Source: Tersicoccus phoenicis (GTDB lineage Bacteria > Actinomycetota > Actinomycetes > Actinomycetales > Micrococcaceae). From it: a DNA stretch of 64,000 bases. Where the stretch lies: NCBI RefSeq assembly GCF_001968835.1, contig NZ_MRDE01000064.1, forward strand, positions 62,001 through 126,000, read 5' to 3'. A program made the position numbers and the translations under genes. Shown piece after piece: positions 27,448 through 37,242 of the stretch (its first letter is position 1; every line of letters begins with the position of its first letter). A model generated the notes under the pieces. It ran no database searches and was not told the origin of the DNA. It saw only the letters and a program-made list of their open reading frames with translations.

Positions 27448-29562
27448 TCAGCTGGCCGGGACCGAGGTAGCGCCGGTGGTGGCGGCGAGCCGACTGAGCG
27501 CGGCCAGGGCGACGTCGCGATCCGTCGTGGTCCAGAACGGTGGCAGCGTCGCCCGGAGGAAGGCGCCGTAACCGGCGGTGGCGAGCCGGGAGTCGAGCAC
27601 GGCGACGACGCCGCGGTCCTGCCGACTGCGGATCAGCCGACCGGCGCCCTGGGCGAGCCGCACCGCGGCGTGGGTGGCCGCCACCGCCATGAAGCCGTTG
27701 CCACCGGCACCGGCGACGGCGCGGGTGCGCGCCGTCGAGAGCGGGTCGTCCGGCCGCGGGAACGGGATCTTGTCGATCACGACGAGCCGGCACGCGGGCC
27801 CCGGCACGTCCACACCCTGCCACAACGACATGGTGCCGAACAGGCAGGTGTCGGGGTCGGCGGCGAACTGCTCGATCAGCGCCGCCGTGCCGCCCTCCCC
27901 CTGGCACAGGATCGGCACGTCCAGCTTCTCCCGCAGCGCGTCGGCCGCCTGTTCCGCGGCCCGCCGAGCGGAGAACAGGCAGAGCGCTCCGCCGCCGGAT
28001 GCGCGGATCAGGGCCTCCAGTTCCTCCAGCGCGGCGGCGGAGACGCCCTGACCAGGACGCGGCAGGTGCTTCGCCACGTAGAGCACGCCCTGCCGGGGGT
28101 AGTCGAACGGGGAACCGACGTCGACGCCGGTCCAGCCGGGTGCACCCGTTCCCTGCAGTCCGAGGGCGCCGGCGACCGGCTCGAACGCGGATCCGATGGC
28201 CAGGGTCGCGGACGTGAGCACCACCGTGCGGCCCGCGAACAGCCCGTCCCGCAGGCGGCCGGCGACGGAGAGGGGCGCGATGGTCAGGGTCGCCGGGTCG
28301 GTCGGGTCTGCCTCCGCGTAGCCGGTCTGGGGTGACCAGTGGCCGGGCCGGGAGACCCACACGGCGTCGCTGGCCGGTGCCGCGGCCAGCAGCCGCTCGG
28401 CCACCTCGTGGACCTGGCTGAGCCGGGAACGGGCCAGCTGCCGCCCGCCGTCCGCCGGCGCCCCCTGGCCCGGCTTGGAGTCGGACAGCGCGGCCCGGGT
28501 GGCGGCGAGTAGCCGGTTGACCGCCGTGGCCTGGTCCTGGTCGAGACCGCGGGCGAGCAGGCCGGTCGGCGTCGTCGTCAACGCCGCGTCGAAACCGTCC
28601 GCCGCCTCCTGCAACGCCGTGACGTCGATGGCGGTGTGCCGGCGGGCGGCACTCGCGGCGGTGTGCACCATGGTCGCGGACAGCTGGCCCGTCACGGCCC
28701 CGGTGACCCGGTCGGCCAGTTCGTGCGCCTCGTCGATGACGACCACGTCGTAGTCGGGCAGGACGGCGAGCCCCTCGAACGCGTCGATGGCGAGCATCGC
28801 GTGATTGGTGACGACGAGGTCGGCCTCGGCGCCACGCTGGCGGGCCCGTTCGCTGAAGCACTCGGCGGCCACGGGGCACTTCTGGGCACCGAGGCACTCC
28901 ATGGCGCTGACCGAGACCTGGCGCCAGGCGCGTTCGGAGACGCCGGGCCGCAATTCGTCCCGGTCCCCCGTCTCGGTCTCCTCGGCCCAGGTGCGCAGCC
29001 GGGTGATCTCCCGGCCGAGGGCACTGATCGGTCCGTCGGCCCGGGGCGCGGCGGGATGGGGCGCGGCCGTGTCGGCGCCGAGGCTGAACAGCGTGTCGGC
29101 GGGGTCCTCCTCGGGGGGGAACCCGCCGTCGAGCTTGTGCCGGCACACGTAGTTGCCGCGGCCCTTCACCAGCGCCACGTCGATCGGCCGGTCCAGCTCG
29201 GGAGCCAGCGTCTCCAGCAGCCGGGGCAGGTCGCGGCCGACGATCTGGGCCTGCAACGCGAGCGTCGCGGTGGCCACCAGGACCGGCCGGTCGGCGGCCA
29301 GGGCATGCCGGATCAGCGGTACGAGGTAGGCCAGGGACTTGCCCGTGCCGGTACCGGCCTGGACCAGCAGATGGCGACCGTCGGAGATCGCCCGGTCCAC
29401 GTGTTCGAGCATCGCGCGCTGTCCGTCGCGCGGTTCACCGCCCAGCCCGGCAACGGCGGCGTCGAGCAGCGCGGTCGCCGGAGCGGCTTCACCCGCCGTC
29501 TCGCCGGTGTCTTCACCGTCGGGACCGTCGTCCGCGGCCCGCCGACGGGGCCCGGCACTCAC
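27448..29562 (-). CDS. dinG: DinG-type ATP-dependent DNA helicase
   Basis: 704 residues, superfamily 2 XPD-like 5'-3' helicase. Walker A QAGTGTGKSLAYL, DEAH box VVIDEAHELADR, and between them four cysteines (YVCRHK, MECLGAQKC, AECFSE) expected to hold a 4Fe-4S cluster. It resolves R-loops and repair intermediates. The start overlaps hflX by 4 bp. It lies next to lexA, but no LexA box was seen before hflX-dinG. Confidence 0.92.
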   Translation of the reverse strand: MSAGPRRRAADDGPDGEDTGETAGEAAPATALLDAAVAGLGGEPRDGQRAMLEHVDRAISDGRHLLVQAGTGTGKSLAYLVPLIRHALAADRPVLVATATLALQAQIVGRDLPRLLETLAPELDRPIDVALVKGRGNYVCRHKLDGGFPPEEDPADTLFSLGADTAAPHPAAPRADGPISALGREITRLRTWAEETETGDRDELRPGVSERAWRQVSVSAMECLGAQKCPVAAECFSERARQRGAEADLVVTNHAMLAIDAFEGLAVLPDYDVVVIDEAHELADRVTGAVTGQLSATMVHTAASAARRHTAIDVTALQEAADGFDAALTTTPTGLLARGLDQDQATAVNRLLAATRAALSDSKPGQGAPADGGRQLARSRLSQVHEVAERLLAAAPASDAVWVSRPGHWSPQTGYAEADPTDPATLTIAPLSVAGRLRDGLFAGRTVVLTSATLAIGSAFEPVAGALGLQGTGAPGWTGVDVGSPFDYPRQGVLYVAKHLPRPGQGVSAAALEELEALIRASGGGALCLFSARRAAEQAADALREKLDVPILCQGEGGTAALIEQFAADPDTCLFGTMSLWQGVDVPGPACRLVVIDKIPFPRPDDPLSTARTRAVAGAGGNGFMAVAATHAAVRLAQGAGRLIRSRQDRGVVAVLDSRLATAGYGAFLRATLPPFWTTTDRDVALAALSRLAATTGATSVPAS

Positions 29563-31172
29563 GACGTCATGACGAACGGGTCGAGCAGGGGCCGCAGCCC
29601 CGCCCGGACCCGCACGGTGAGCCGTGTCCCGTCGGGGTCGTGGTGCAGGGCGACGATCTGAGCGTCGGAACCGTGCAACCGGGAGAGGATGTCGCCGCGC
29701 TCGTACGGGATCAGCAGGTCCAGGGCCTGGTCGGGCCGCGGGATGCTCGCACTGATCCGCTCCTTGAGTTCGTCGATGCCCTTGCCCGTGCGGGCGGAGA
29801 CGACGATGCTCGACGGCTCCCGCCGGCGCAGGCGTTCGAGCGTCAGTTCGTCGGCGGCGTCGGCCTTGTTCAGGACGACGACCTCGGGGATGTCCCGGGC
29901 GTCGACCTCGGCCAGCACCTGCCGGACGGCGGCGATCTGTCCCTCCGGGTCCGGGTGGGAGGCGTCGACGACGTGCAGGATCACGTCCGCGTCGGCCACT
30001 TCCTCCAGCGTGGACCGGAACGCTTCGACCAGCTGGGTGGGCAGCGACCGGACGAACCCGACGGTGTCGGCGAGCGTGTAGCCGATGCCGTCGTCGGTCT
30101 GCGCCTTGCGCACGGTCGGATCCAGGGTGGCGAACAGGGCGTTCTCCACCAGCACGCCGGCATCCGTGAGCCGATTGAGCAGCGACGACTTGCCCGCGTT
30201 GGTGTACCCGGCGATGGCGACGGAGGGCACCTCGTTGCGCCGTCGGTTGCCGCGCTTGGTCACGCGGGCCGGCTCCATGGCCGCGATCTGGCGGCGCAGC
30301 TTGGCCATCCGGGTCCGGATCCGGCGCCGGTCCAGTTCGATCTTCGTCTCACCGGGACCACGCGATCCGATGCCGCCGCCGGCGACACCGACGCGGCCAC
30401 CGGCCTGCCGGGACATCGATTCGCCCCAGCCGCGCAGGCGCGGCAGCAGGTACTCGAGCTGGGCGAGTTCCACCTGGGCCTTGCCTTCACGGGACTTGGC
30501 GTGCTGGGCGAAGATGTCCAGGATCAGCGCGGTCCGGTCGATGACCTTGACCTTGACGATGTCCTCCAGTCCACGCCGCTGGGACGGCGAGAGCTCGGAG
30601 TCGACGATCACGGTGTCGGCGCCGGTCGCGGCGACGATGCCGCGCAACTCCTCGGCCTTACCGGAGCCGAGGAACGTGCCGGGATCCGGGGTCAACCGGC
30701 GCTGAACCACGCCGTCGAGCACCTCGGACCCCGCCGTCTCCGCGAGGGCGGCCAACTCGCGGAGCGAATTCTCGGCGTCGGCCGCCGTCCCGGCGGTCCA
30801 CAGCCCGGCGAGCACCACGCGCTCGAGGCGCAACTGCCGGTACTCGACCTCGGTGACGTCCTCGAGTTCGGTGGACAGACCGGCCACCCGGCGCAGGGCA
30901 CGCCGCTCCGCCCGGTCGTCCTGGTCGCCGTCGTAGTCGGTCCGGTTCTCCTCGCCCTCCGCGAGGGCCAGGGCCCGGCGGTCGAGGATGCGAGCGGACG
31001 CGTCGTGACGGTCGTTGCCCGCGTCGGTGGGCGAGGTGCTGCCGGACGCCCGGATGCGCGCACCGGTACCGGTCACGGCGTCCTCCCGCGCCAGAATGCG
31101 GTCGATGACACCCTGCATGTCCTCCGGGGCCAGTTCGCGGGTGCCAGAGGTGGGCTGTCGGGACTGGGTCAT
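29559..31172 (-). CDS. hflX: Ribosome-associated GTPase HflX
   Basis: 537 residues. An N-terminal ND1 domain (ERVVLAGLWT, VQRRLTPDPGTFLGSGKAEEL), a helical linker, then a GTPase domain with P-loop GYTNAGKSSLLNRL, G3 DTVGFVRSLP and G4 LNKAD. It splits stalled ribosomes under stress. The N-terminus is about 80 residues longer than E. coli HflX. ATG at 31172 has AAGGAGA upstream. First gene of hflX-dinG. Confidence 0.94.
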   Translation of the reverse strand: MTQSRQPTSGTRELAPEDMQGVIDRILAREDAVTGTGARIRASGSTSPTDAGNDRHDASARILDRRALALAEGEENRTDYDGDQDDRAERRALRRVAGLSTELEDVTEVEYRQLRLERVVLAGLWTAGTAADAENSLRELAALAETAGSEVLDGVVQRRLTPDPGTFLGSGKAEELRGIVAATGADTVIVDSELSPSQRRGLEDIVKVKVIDRTALILDIFAQHAKSREGKAQVELAQLEYLLPRLRGWGESMSRQAGGRVGVAGGGIGSRGPGETKIELDRRRIRTRMAKLRRQIAAMEPARVTKRGNRRRNEVPSVAIAGYTNAGKSSLLNRLTDAGVLVENALFATLDPTVRKAQTDDGIGYTLADTVGFVRSLPTQLVEAFRSTLEEVADADVILHVVDASHPDPEGQIAAVRQVLAEVDARDIPEVVVLNKADAADELTLERLRRREPSSIVVSARTGKGIDELKERISASIPRPDQALDLLIPYERGDILSRLHGSDAQIVALHHDPDGTRLTVRVRAGLRPLLDPFVMTS

Positions 31173-31409
31173 GGTCTCCTTGGTACTGCAACGGTTGTCC
31201 GGCGCACCGACGCGGTCGTCTGTGCGGCGATTCTGCGGTGAGCCGACTCTGTCTCCATGGTAGTCGCCGCCCCGTCGCCGGAGCGGAGTTATCCACCGGT
31301 GGGTTCAACACCGGGCGGGCGCCGTCTCTTCCCGTTCGTCCCCGCGGGCGCGCGGCTCCGACCGGCAACGCCCCGGCACGACCATGCCCCCGGGCGGGTA
31401 GGACGAAAG

Positions 31410-31415
31410 TAGGGT
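31410..31415 (+). promoter_or_regulatory. -10 element of the RsmC-like gene
   Basis: TAGGGT, 7 nt before GTG 31423; leaderless spacing. This supports the shorter start over GTG 31414. Confidence 0.42.
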
Positions 31416-31422
31416 GGGACAG

Positions 31423-32031
31423 GTGTCCGATCACTACTTCTCCGCGCAGCCCGCGGGCCCGATGACGGTGCGGACCCTGGCGGTCACCCTCGCCGGTCGC
31501 ACCGTGACGGTGCGCACCGCGGGCGGCGTCTTCAGCCCCGACGCGGTCGACAAGGGCACCGCGGTCCTGCTCAAGTACGCACCGACGCCGCCGCGCACCG
31601 GCCGCTTCCTCGACCTGGGTTGCGGGTGGGGCCCGATGGCGCTCACGCTCGCCCTGCGCTCCCCCGACGCCGACGTCCGCGCCGTCGACGTCAATCAGCG
31701 TGCTCTCGATCTGGTGCGGCACAACGCGGCGGCGCTCGGGCTGGACCGGGTTCACGCCGTCGAACCGGAGCAGGTACCACCCGGCGAGCAGTACGACCTG
31801 ATCTGGTCCAACCCGCCGATCCGGATCGGGAAGGCGGCACTGCACGCACTGCTGGCCCACTGGGTGCCGCGGTTGCGGCCGGGCGGGACGGCGCTGCTGG
31901 TGGTGCAGAAGAATCTCGGCGGGGACTCGCTGCAGCGGTGGCTGACCGGGGCCCTGGGCGAGGATTTCACGGTCGAGCGGGCGGCCACTGACAAGGGCTT
32001 CCGGCTGTTGCGCGTGCAGTGCGCGGACTGA
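31423..32031 (+). CDS. RsmC-like class I methyltransferase (MTS family)
   Basis: 202 residues. SAM motif FLDLGCGWGPMALTLAL, acidic loop VDVNQRALDLVRHNA, and the SNPPIRIG motif typical of exocyclic-amine guanine methyltransferases such as RsmC/RlmG. Likely modifies rRNA; the site is unknown. It consists of the catalytic domain only, whereas E. coli RsmC also has an N-terminal domain. It stands alone, diverging from hflX. Confidence 0.85.
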   Translation: MSDHYFSAQPAGPMTVRTLAVTLAGRTVTVRTAGGVFSPDAVDKGTAVLLKYAPTPPRTGRFLDLGCGWGPMALTLALRSPDADVRAVDVNQRALDLVRHNAAALGLDRVHAVEPEQVPPGEQYDLIWSNPPIRIGKAALHALLAHWVPRLRPGGTALLVVQKNLGGDSLQRWLTGALGEDFTVERAATDKGFRLLRVQCAD

Positions 32032-32176
32032 CGCGGAGCGAACTACGGCGCCGAGTAACATCGGCGGCACAGTGCCCCGTTCGTCGAGTTCATGCCGGCT
32101 GGGGGCGATTCAGTGTTGTCCGCTCCGGGAGCTGGCCCTTTCCCTGCCCGAGATGGTGCGTAGATGCGAGGAAACC

Positions 32177-32779
32177 ATGCCCCGAATGTCGCCCGCAGAA
32201 GTCCTGTTCTGCCGCAGTGTTCCGTGGCGCTTTCTGGCCCGGAGGATGGTTCCCTGGGCGACTCAGGGATGGCCCCTGGCTGGACGCGTGCTGGAGATCG
32301 GCGGCGGTAGCGGGGCGATGGCCGCAGCAATCATTGAGTCCAACGGGCAGGTGAACCTCACGACGACCGACATCGACCTCGCGATGGTCCAGGCTGCGCA
32401 GCGATCCCTCGCGGGACTCCCCATTGAGACACGTCAGGCCGATGCCGCTGCCCTGCCTTTCGCGGACGGGTCCTTCGACATGGTGTTGAGCTTCCTCATG
32501 CTCCATCATGTGGTCGAGTGGGAGCAGGCGATCGCTGAGGCGGCTCGAGTTCTGCGCCCGGGAGGGTCGTTCGTCGGATACGATCTGCTCTCCTCGCGCG
32601 TCGCACGCTGGATTCATTGGGTCGACCACTCTCCGCACCGCCTCATTGAAGTCGCTGCGTTCAGAGCCGCCCTGGAACAAGCTGGTCTGAACCCGCTCCG
32701 ACTCCACGCTACTGCCGGGGGCCGGGTCCTACGATTTGTCGCACAGAAGCCGAGCATCGCCGTCAACGACGCCTCGTAA
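32177..32779 (+). CDS. Class I SAM-dependent methyltransferase, possibly acquired
   Basis: 200 residues: VLEIGGGSGAMAAAI (SAM site), TTDIDLAMVQAAQRSL, DAAALPFADGSFDMVLSF and RVLRPGGSFVGYD, the Methyltransf_11 pattern used for small molecules or lipids. The substrate is not identifiable. ATG at 32177 follows GAGGAAA; an upstream in-frame start at 32072 lacks family similarity. Base composition from about 32050 to 32790 is visibly lower in GC, and codons such as ATT, TCA and GAA are more frequent than in neighbours, suggesting horizontal transfer. Confidence 0.8.
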   Translation: MPRMSPAEVLFCRSVPWRFLARRMVPWATQGWPLAGRVLEIGGGSGAMAAAIIESNGQVNLTTTDIDLAMVQAAQRSLAGLPIETRQADAAALPFADGSFDMVLSFLMLHHVVEWEQAIAEAARVLRPGGSFVGYDLLSSRVARWIHWVDHSPHRLIEVAAFRAALEQAGLNPLRLHATAGGRVLRFVAQKPSIAVNDAS

Positions 32780-32852
32780 CTCTTCCTGTAGGTGGACACG
32801 GACTTCCCCAGCGCTCCCCTCCGCACCGGCGCCCACTCGATGGGAGACTCCG

Positions 32853-33872
32853 TCAGAGCAGGTCGATCCGGCCGACCAGCACCGCCGGGCCGCTGAGTTC
32901 GACGTGCTCGGTGCCGTCCGCTGCCGGGATGAACGCGACGCCGAGGACGCCCCCCGGCACAGCGATGCGGTAGCGATCGGGCGCGCCCGGGCCGGCCCAG
33001 AAGCGGATGGCTGCAGCGGCGGCGCAGGCTCCCGTCCCGCAGGACTGGGTCTCCCCGACGCCCCGTTCGTGCACGCGCATGGCCAGGTCGGCGACGCCGT
33101 CGGGACCGATCAGCGGGTCGGCGGGAACGACGAACTCGACGTTGGTTCCGGCGGGCGGCCGGGGCTCCACGGTCGGCGCCCGGAGGAGCACGAGGTGGTC
33201 CAGTTCGGCGCGGGAGGCCAGCGCGACGACGGTGTGCGGGTTGCCCATGCTGATGGACAGGGCAGGCCGGTCGACGTCGACGCCGTCGGTGCGCACCCGG
33301 GCGTCGGCGCCCCGCTCCCGGGCGACGGCCGGGTCGACCAGGCTCCACGGGCCCATGTCCACGGCGTAGCCGTCCTCGACGATGCGGACCACCTTCACGC
33401 CGCCTCGGGTGCCGACCGGCAGCACCGCACCCGGCTCCACGGCGACCAGGCCCTCGCGGCGCAGGAACTCGGCGAACACGCGGACGCCGTTGCCGCACAT
33501 CTCCGACAGGGAGCCGTCGGCGTTGCGGTAGTCCATGAACCACTGGGCGGCCGGCTCCGTCGCCAGCAGCGCGCGGCCCTCGGGCAGCAGCCGCGACGGG
33601 ACCGCGCGGATCAATCCGTCCGCGCCCACCCCACGGTGCCGGTCGCACAGCGCGGCCGCGGTGGACTCATCCACCGGCCGGTTGCCGTCCGGATCGGCCA
33701 GCAGCACGAAGTCGTTGCCGGTGCCGTGGCCCTTGGTCAGGGGAAGGCCTGCCCAGCGCTCGGCGGCACGGGCCAGCGCGTCGTCGTGCACCCTGCTTTC
33801 CGACGGGACACCGTCCGCGACGACCCCGGCCGGCGAGCCGGTGAGGGGGGAGAACGGATCTGCGGCGGACAT
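32853..33872 (-). CDS. dapF: Diaminopimelate epimerase
   Basis: 339 residues. It interconverts LL- and meso-DAP for peptidoglycan and lysine. The two catalytic cysteines lie in SEMCGNGVRVFAEF and ETQSCGTGACA; substrate motif GHGTGNDFVL. About 45 residues precede the usual N-terminus; ATG 33872 is nevertheless supported by TAGGCT exactly 6 nt upstream. Alternative: a later start near the conserved core. It is 135 bp after miaA. Confidence 0.94.
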   Translation of the reverse strand: MSAADPFSPLTGSPAGVVADGVPSESRVHDDALARAAERWAGLPLTKGHGTGNDFVLLADPDGNRPVDESTAAALCDRHRGVGADGLIRAVPSRLLPEGRALLATEPAAQWFMDYRNADGSLSEMCGNGVRVFAEFLRREGLVAVEPGAVLPVGTRGGVKVVRIVEDGYAVDMGPWSLVDPAVARERGADARVRTDGVDVDRPALSISMGNPHTVVALASRAELDHLVLLRAPTVEPRPPAGTNVEFVVPADPLIGPDGVADLAMRVHERGVGETQSCGTGACAAAAAIRFWAGPGAPDRYRIAVPGGVLGVAFIPAADGTEHVELSGPAVLVGRIDLL

Positions 33873-33878
33873 CTGCTC

Positions 33879-33884
33879 AGCCTA
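33879..33884 (-). promoter_or_regulatory. -10 element of dapF
   Basis: TAGGCT on the minus strand, 6 nt before ATG 33872; leaderless spacing. A small 7-bp hairpin (33887-33904) lies just upstream and might end miaA transcripts. Confidence 0.5.
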
Positions 33885-34007
33885 ACGCGGAGCAATGGCT
33901 CCGCCGAGTGGGACCGGACCGGCTCCTGAGCACCGGGACCGAATCACAGCAGCCTCAGCTGCCACACTCGGTGGATCGGTTGCACCGCTCAGGAGTCGGC
34001 GGCCCGA

Positions 34008-34922
34008 TCAGGACCGCAGCCGGGTGAGGGCGGCTTCGAGCAGCCCGTCCCGGTCGGTGCCCTCGACGTCGAGCCAGTGCACCCGGGGGTCGGCGCCGAA
34101 CCAGGTGCGCTGCCGTTTCGCGAACCGCTGGGTGGCTGTGATGGTGTCCGCCACCGCGTCCGCCTGATCGAGCGTCCCGTCCGCGACGGCGAGGAACTGG
34201 GCGTAACCGATGGCGCGGGAGGCGGTCCGGCCCCGGCGCAGTCCGGCCGCGTCGAGCCGGGCGACCTCCTGGGCGAGCCCCCCGGCGACCATCGCCCGGA
34301 CGCGCGCGGCAAGTCGCTCCCGCAAGGACGGTGTCGGTCGCCGCAAGCCGAGCTGGACGGCGGGCCGGACGTACCGGCGATCGGGCATGAAGGAGCTGAA
34401 CGGTCGACCGGTGATCTCGTGCACCTCGAGCGCCCGGATCACTCTCCGGGCGTCGTGCAGCCGACCGGCGGCAACGGGGTCGACGGCGGCGAGCCGGTCC
34501 CGCAGGGTCGGGAGCCCGGCCGCTCCCGCCTCCCGCTCGAGCCGGGCCCGGACGGCCGGATCCGTGCCGGGCAGCTCGAGTCGATCCAGGGCGGCACGGA
34601 CGTAGAGCCCGGAGCCGCCGACCAGGATGGCCCGGCGGCCGCGTGCCGTGATGGCGTCGATGACGTCTCGGGCCTGCCGCTGGTAGGCGGCCACGGACGC
34701 CTCGTCGGTGACATCCAGCACGTCGAGCAGATGGTGCGGGACCCCCCGTCGGTCGGCGAGCGGCAGCTTGGCGGTGCCGATGTCCATCCCGCGGTACAGC
34801 TGCAGGGCGTCGGCGTTGACGATCTCCCCGTCGAGGGCGACCGCGAGATCCACGGCGAGGTCGGACTTGCCGGTGCCGGTCGGCCCGACGATCGCGATCA
34901 CCGGGTCGGGCTGGCTCACCAC
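34008..34922 (-). CDS. miaA: tRNA dimethylallyltransferase
   Basis: 304 residues. It adds dimethylallyl to A37 of UNN-decoding tRNAs. P-loop [32 protein letters not shown], and the tRNA-contact region [21 protein letters not shown] at 34922 or 34919. It starts 21 bp after miaB, whose enzyme acts on the product of MiaA. Confidence 0.95.
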   Translation of the reverse strand: MVSQPDPVIAIVGPTGTGKSDLAVDLAVALDGEIVNADALQLYRGMDIGTAKLPLADRRGVPHHLLDVLDVTDEASVAAYQRQARDVIDAITARGRRAILVGGSGLYVRAALDRLELPGTDPAVRARLEREAGAAGLPTLRDRLAAVDPVAAGRLHDARRVIRALEVHEITGRPFSSFMPDRRYVRPAVQLGLRRPTPSLRERLAARVRAMVAGGLAQEVARLDAAGLRRGRTASRAIGYAQFLAVADGTLDQADAVADTITATQRFAKRQRTWFGADPRVHWLDVEGTDRDGLLEAALTRLRS

Positions 34923-34943
34923 CGGGTCACGACGGCCAGGGGC

Positions 34944-36494
34944 TCACGCTCGGGCCGGCAGGCCGGGCATGCCGAGCGCCACCGCGCCGGGGCGCCCGTT
35001 CGTGTCGGCGGCGGGCGGCATCGACGCGGGCACGGCACAGGATTCGGCCTGGGCACGGTCCCAGGCGTCACCGGCGCGGGTGCGGCGCAGCCGGTAGTCG
35101 GCCGGTACGGGGTCGGCGATCAGGTGGTAGGGCGCGGCGGCGGTGATGGGGACGGTGACCATGTCGCCCGGCCGCGGCCGGTCTCCCCCGCTGGGGACGG
35201 CGACATGGACGAGCCGGTTGTCCCGGGCCCGGCCGGAGATGCGGCCGGTGGCGTCGGCCTTCGACCCCGCGGCCGCGGTGATCATCACCTCGGCGGTGCT
35301 GCCGAGAAGCGCGCGGTTTTCCTCGCCGCTGATCCGCTCCTGCAGGGCGATCAGCCGCTCGTACCGTTCCTGCACCACCGCCTTGGGCACCTGCCGATCC
35401 ATCGTGGCGGCCGGTGTGCCCGGGCGGATCGAGTACTGGAAGGTGAAGGCGGCGGAGAAGCGGGAGGCCTCGACGACGTCGAGGGTGGCCTGGAAGTCGT
35501 CCTCGGTCTCCCCGGGGAACCCGACGATGATGTCGGTCGTGATGGCCGCGTGCGGGAGCCGGTCGCGGACCTTGTCCAGGATGCCGAGGAACCGCGAGGA
35601 CCGGTAGGACCGGCGCATCGCCTTGAGCACCGCATCGCTGCCGGACTGCAGCGGCATGTGCAGTTGCGGCATGACGTTGCCGGTCTCGGCCATGGCGTCG
35701 ATGACGTCGTCCGTGAAGGCGGCCGGGTGGGGGCTGGTGAACCGGACCCGTTCGAGGCCCTCGACGGTTCCGCAGGCGCGGAGCAGGTCCGCGAACGCGC
35801 CCCGTTCGCCGAACTCGACGCCGTAGGAGTTGACGTTCTGCCCGAGCAGGGTCACCTCGACGGCGCCGTCGGCGACCAGGGCGCGCACCTCGGCGAGGAT
35901 GTCGCCGGGCCGACGGTCGCGCTCCTTGCCGCGCAGGGAGGGCACGATGCAGAACGTGCAGGTGTTGTTGCACCCGACCGAGATCGACACCCAGCCGGAG
36001 TGCACGGACTCGCGCCGGGTGGGCAGGGTCGACGGGAAGACGTCGAGGGACTCGAGGATCTCCAGCTCGGCCTGCTGGTTGTGCCGGGCACGGTCGAGCA
36101 GGGTGGGCAGCGAGCCGATGTTGTGGGTGCCGAAGACGACGTCCACCACGGGCGACTTCGCCAGGATCGTGTCCCGGTCCTTCTGGGCGAGGCAGCCGCC
36201 GACGGCGATCTGCATCCGGGGGTTCTTCCGTTTGGCCGGCACGAGTTGCCCGAGGTGGCCGTAGAGCTTGTTGTCCGCGTTCTCCCGCACGGCGCAGGTG
36301 TTGAAGACGACGACGTCGGCGTCGCCTTCACCGGCGTCTTCCGGCACGGGCAGATACCCGGCGGCGTCGAGCAACCCGCTGATCCGCTCGGAGTCGTGCA
36401 CGTTCATCTGGCACCCGAAGGTGCGGACCTGGTAGGTGCGGGGTGCGTCGCGGTCGGTGGTCGCGGACGGGGCGGTGGAGACGGTCGAACTCAC
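34944..36494 (-). CDS. miaB: tRNA-2-methylthio-N6-dimethylallyladenosine synthase
   Basis: 516 residues, radical SAM methylthiotransferase. The N-terminal UPF0004 domain has three cluster cysteines ([23 protein letters not shown]); the radical SAM motif is [17 protein letters not shown]; a TRAM RNA-binding domain follows. The C-terminus carries about 40 extra low-complexity residues. It acts after MiaA on A37. It lies 102 bp after recX, in a spacer with no visible feature. Confidence 0.96.
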   Translation of the reverse strand: MSSTVSTAPSATTDRDAPRTYQVRTFGCQMNVHDSERISGLLDAAGYLPVPEDAGEGDADVVVFNTCAVRENADNKLYGHLGQLVPAKRKNPRMQIAVGGCLAQKDRDTILAKSPVVDVVFGTHNIGSLPTLLDRARHNQQAELEILESLDVFPSTLPTRRESVHSGWVSISVGCNNTCTFCIVPSLRGKERDRRPGDILAEVRALVADGAVEVTLLGQNVNSYGVEFGERGAFADLLRACGTVEGLERVRFTSPHPAAFTDDVIDAMAETGNVMPQLHMPLQSGSDAVLKAMRRSYRSSRFLGILDKVRDRLPHAAITTDIIVGFPGETEDDFQATLDVVEASRFSAAFTFQYSIRPGTPAATMDRQVPKAVVQERYERLIALQERISGEENRALLGSTAEVMITAAAGSKADATGRISGRARDNRLVHVAVPSGGDRPRPGDMVTVPITAAAPYHLIADPVPADYRLRRTRAGDAWDRAQAESCAVPASMPPAADTNGRPGAVALGMPGLPARA

Positions 36495-36596
36495 CGGACC
36501 AGCGTACCGACCGTGGTGGCTCGCCGCGGACCGTGGCCGCGAGATGCACGGGACGTGGACGTCCCCGAGTCGAAGGTGCCGGAAACGCGGTTGTGG

Positions 36597-37109
36597 TCAG
36601 TCCGTCCCGGACACCTCGCCCGGGTCCGGGCCGTCCGCGCCGGCCTCGGCGAACACGTCGTTGACCGCACGGAACGCCGTGCCGGGTGGGTAGCCCTTGC
36701 GGGCGAGCATGCTGACCAGGCGACGGACCAGGCGTTGCCGGTCGGCGTCCGGGTCGGTCAGCTGGCGGCGGTCCGCGGCGGTGAGCTTGCGGCGGACGAG
36801 CGCCAGTGCGCCCGCGTACTCCTGCTCATCGGTGAGGTCGTCGAGGGCGTCGACGATGGTGTCGCGGTGCACCCCCTTGAGGGTGAGTTCACGGCGCAGC
36901 GCCGACCTGCCCAGGTGCCGGTACCCGGCGCGGCTGCGTACCCACGCCCGGGCGAACTCGGCGTCGTCGACCAGACCCAGGTCCTCGTAACGGTCCAGCA
37001 CCGCGGTCGCTGCGTCCTCGGGCACGTTCCGGTCGGCGAGCTTGCGTTCCAGTTGCGCCCGGCTCTTGGCCGACCCGGTCAGCTGACGCAGCACGATGCT
37101 GCGGGCCAC
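36597..37109 (-). CDS. recX: Regulatory protein RecX (start uncertain)
   Basis: 170 residues from GTG 37109. Tandem three-helix repeats are visible: SRAQLERKLADRNVPEDAA, then ALRRELTLKGVHRDTI, then LVSMLARKGYPPGTAF. It limits RecA filament growth. The conserved start of RecX normally lies a little before this GTG, and the frame stays open upstream to about 37270 with a plausible Pro/Asp/Arg-rich sequence but no ATG, GTG or TTG. GTG 37109 overlaps its own GGAGG. It follows recA by 133 bp, the standard pairing. Confidence 0.86.
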   Translation of the reverse strand: MARSIVLRQLTGSAKSRAQLERKLADRNVPEDAATAVLDRYEDLGLVDDAEFARAWVRSRAGYRHLGRSALRRELTLKGVHRDTIVDALDDLTDEQEYAGALALVRRKLTAADRRQLTDPDADRQRLVRRLVSMLARKGYPPGTAFRAVNDVFAEAGADGPDPGEVSGTD

Positions 37110-37242
37110 CTCCTGCGGGTCGGCCTGCGCATCCGGCTCGTTCGGCTCGTCCGGCGGTGGGGCCGGCCGTGGTCCTGGACGGTCGGGGCGATCGGCTGAC
37201 GGCTCGCCCGCCGGGCGCCGGCGGCGAGTGCCGCCGCGTCGA

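Noticed and set aside
34077-37199. 1040-codon plus-strand open frame opposite miaA-miaB-recX
   Set aside because: Spans three confirmed genes on the other strand and has no recognisable fold.
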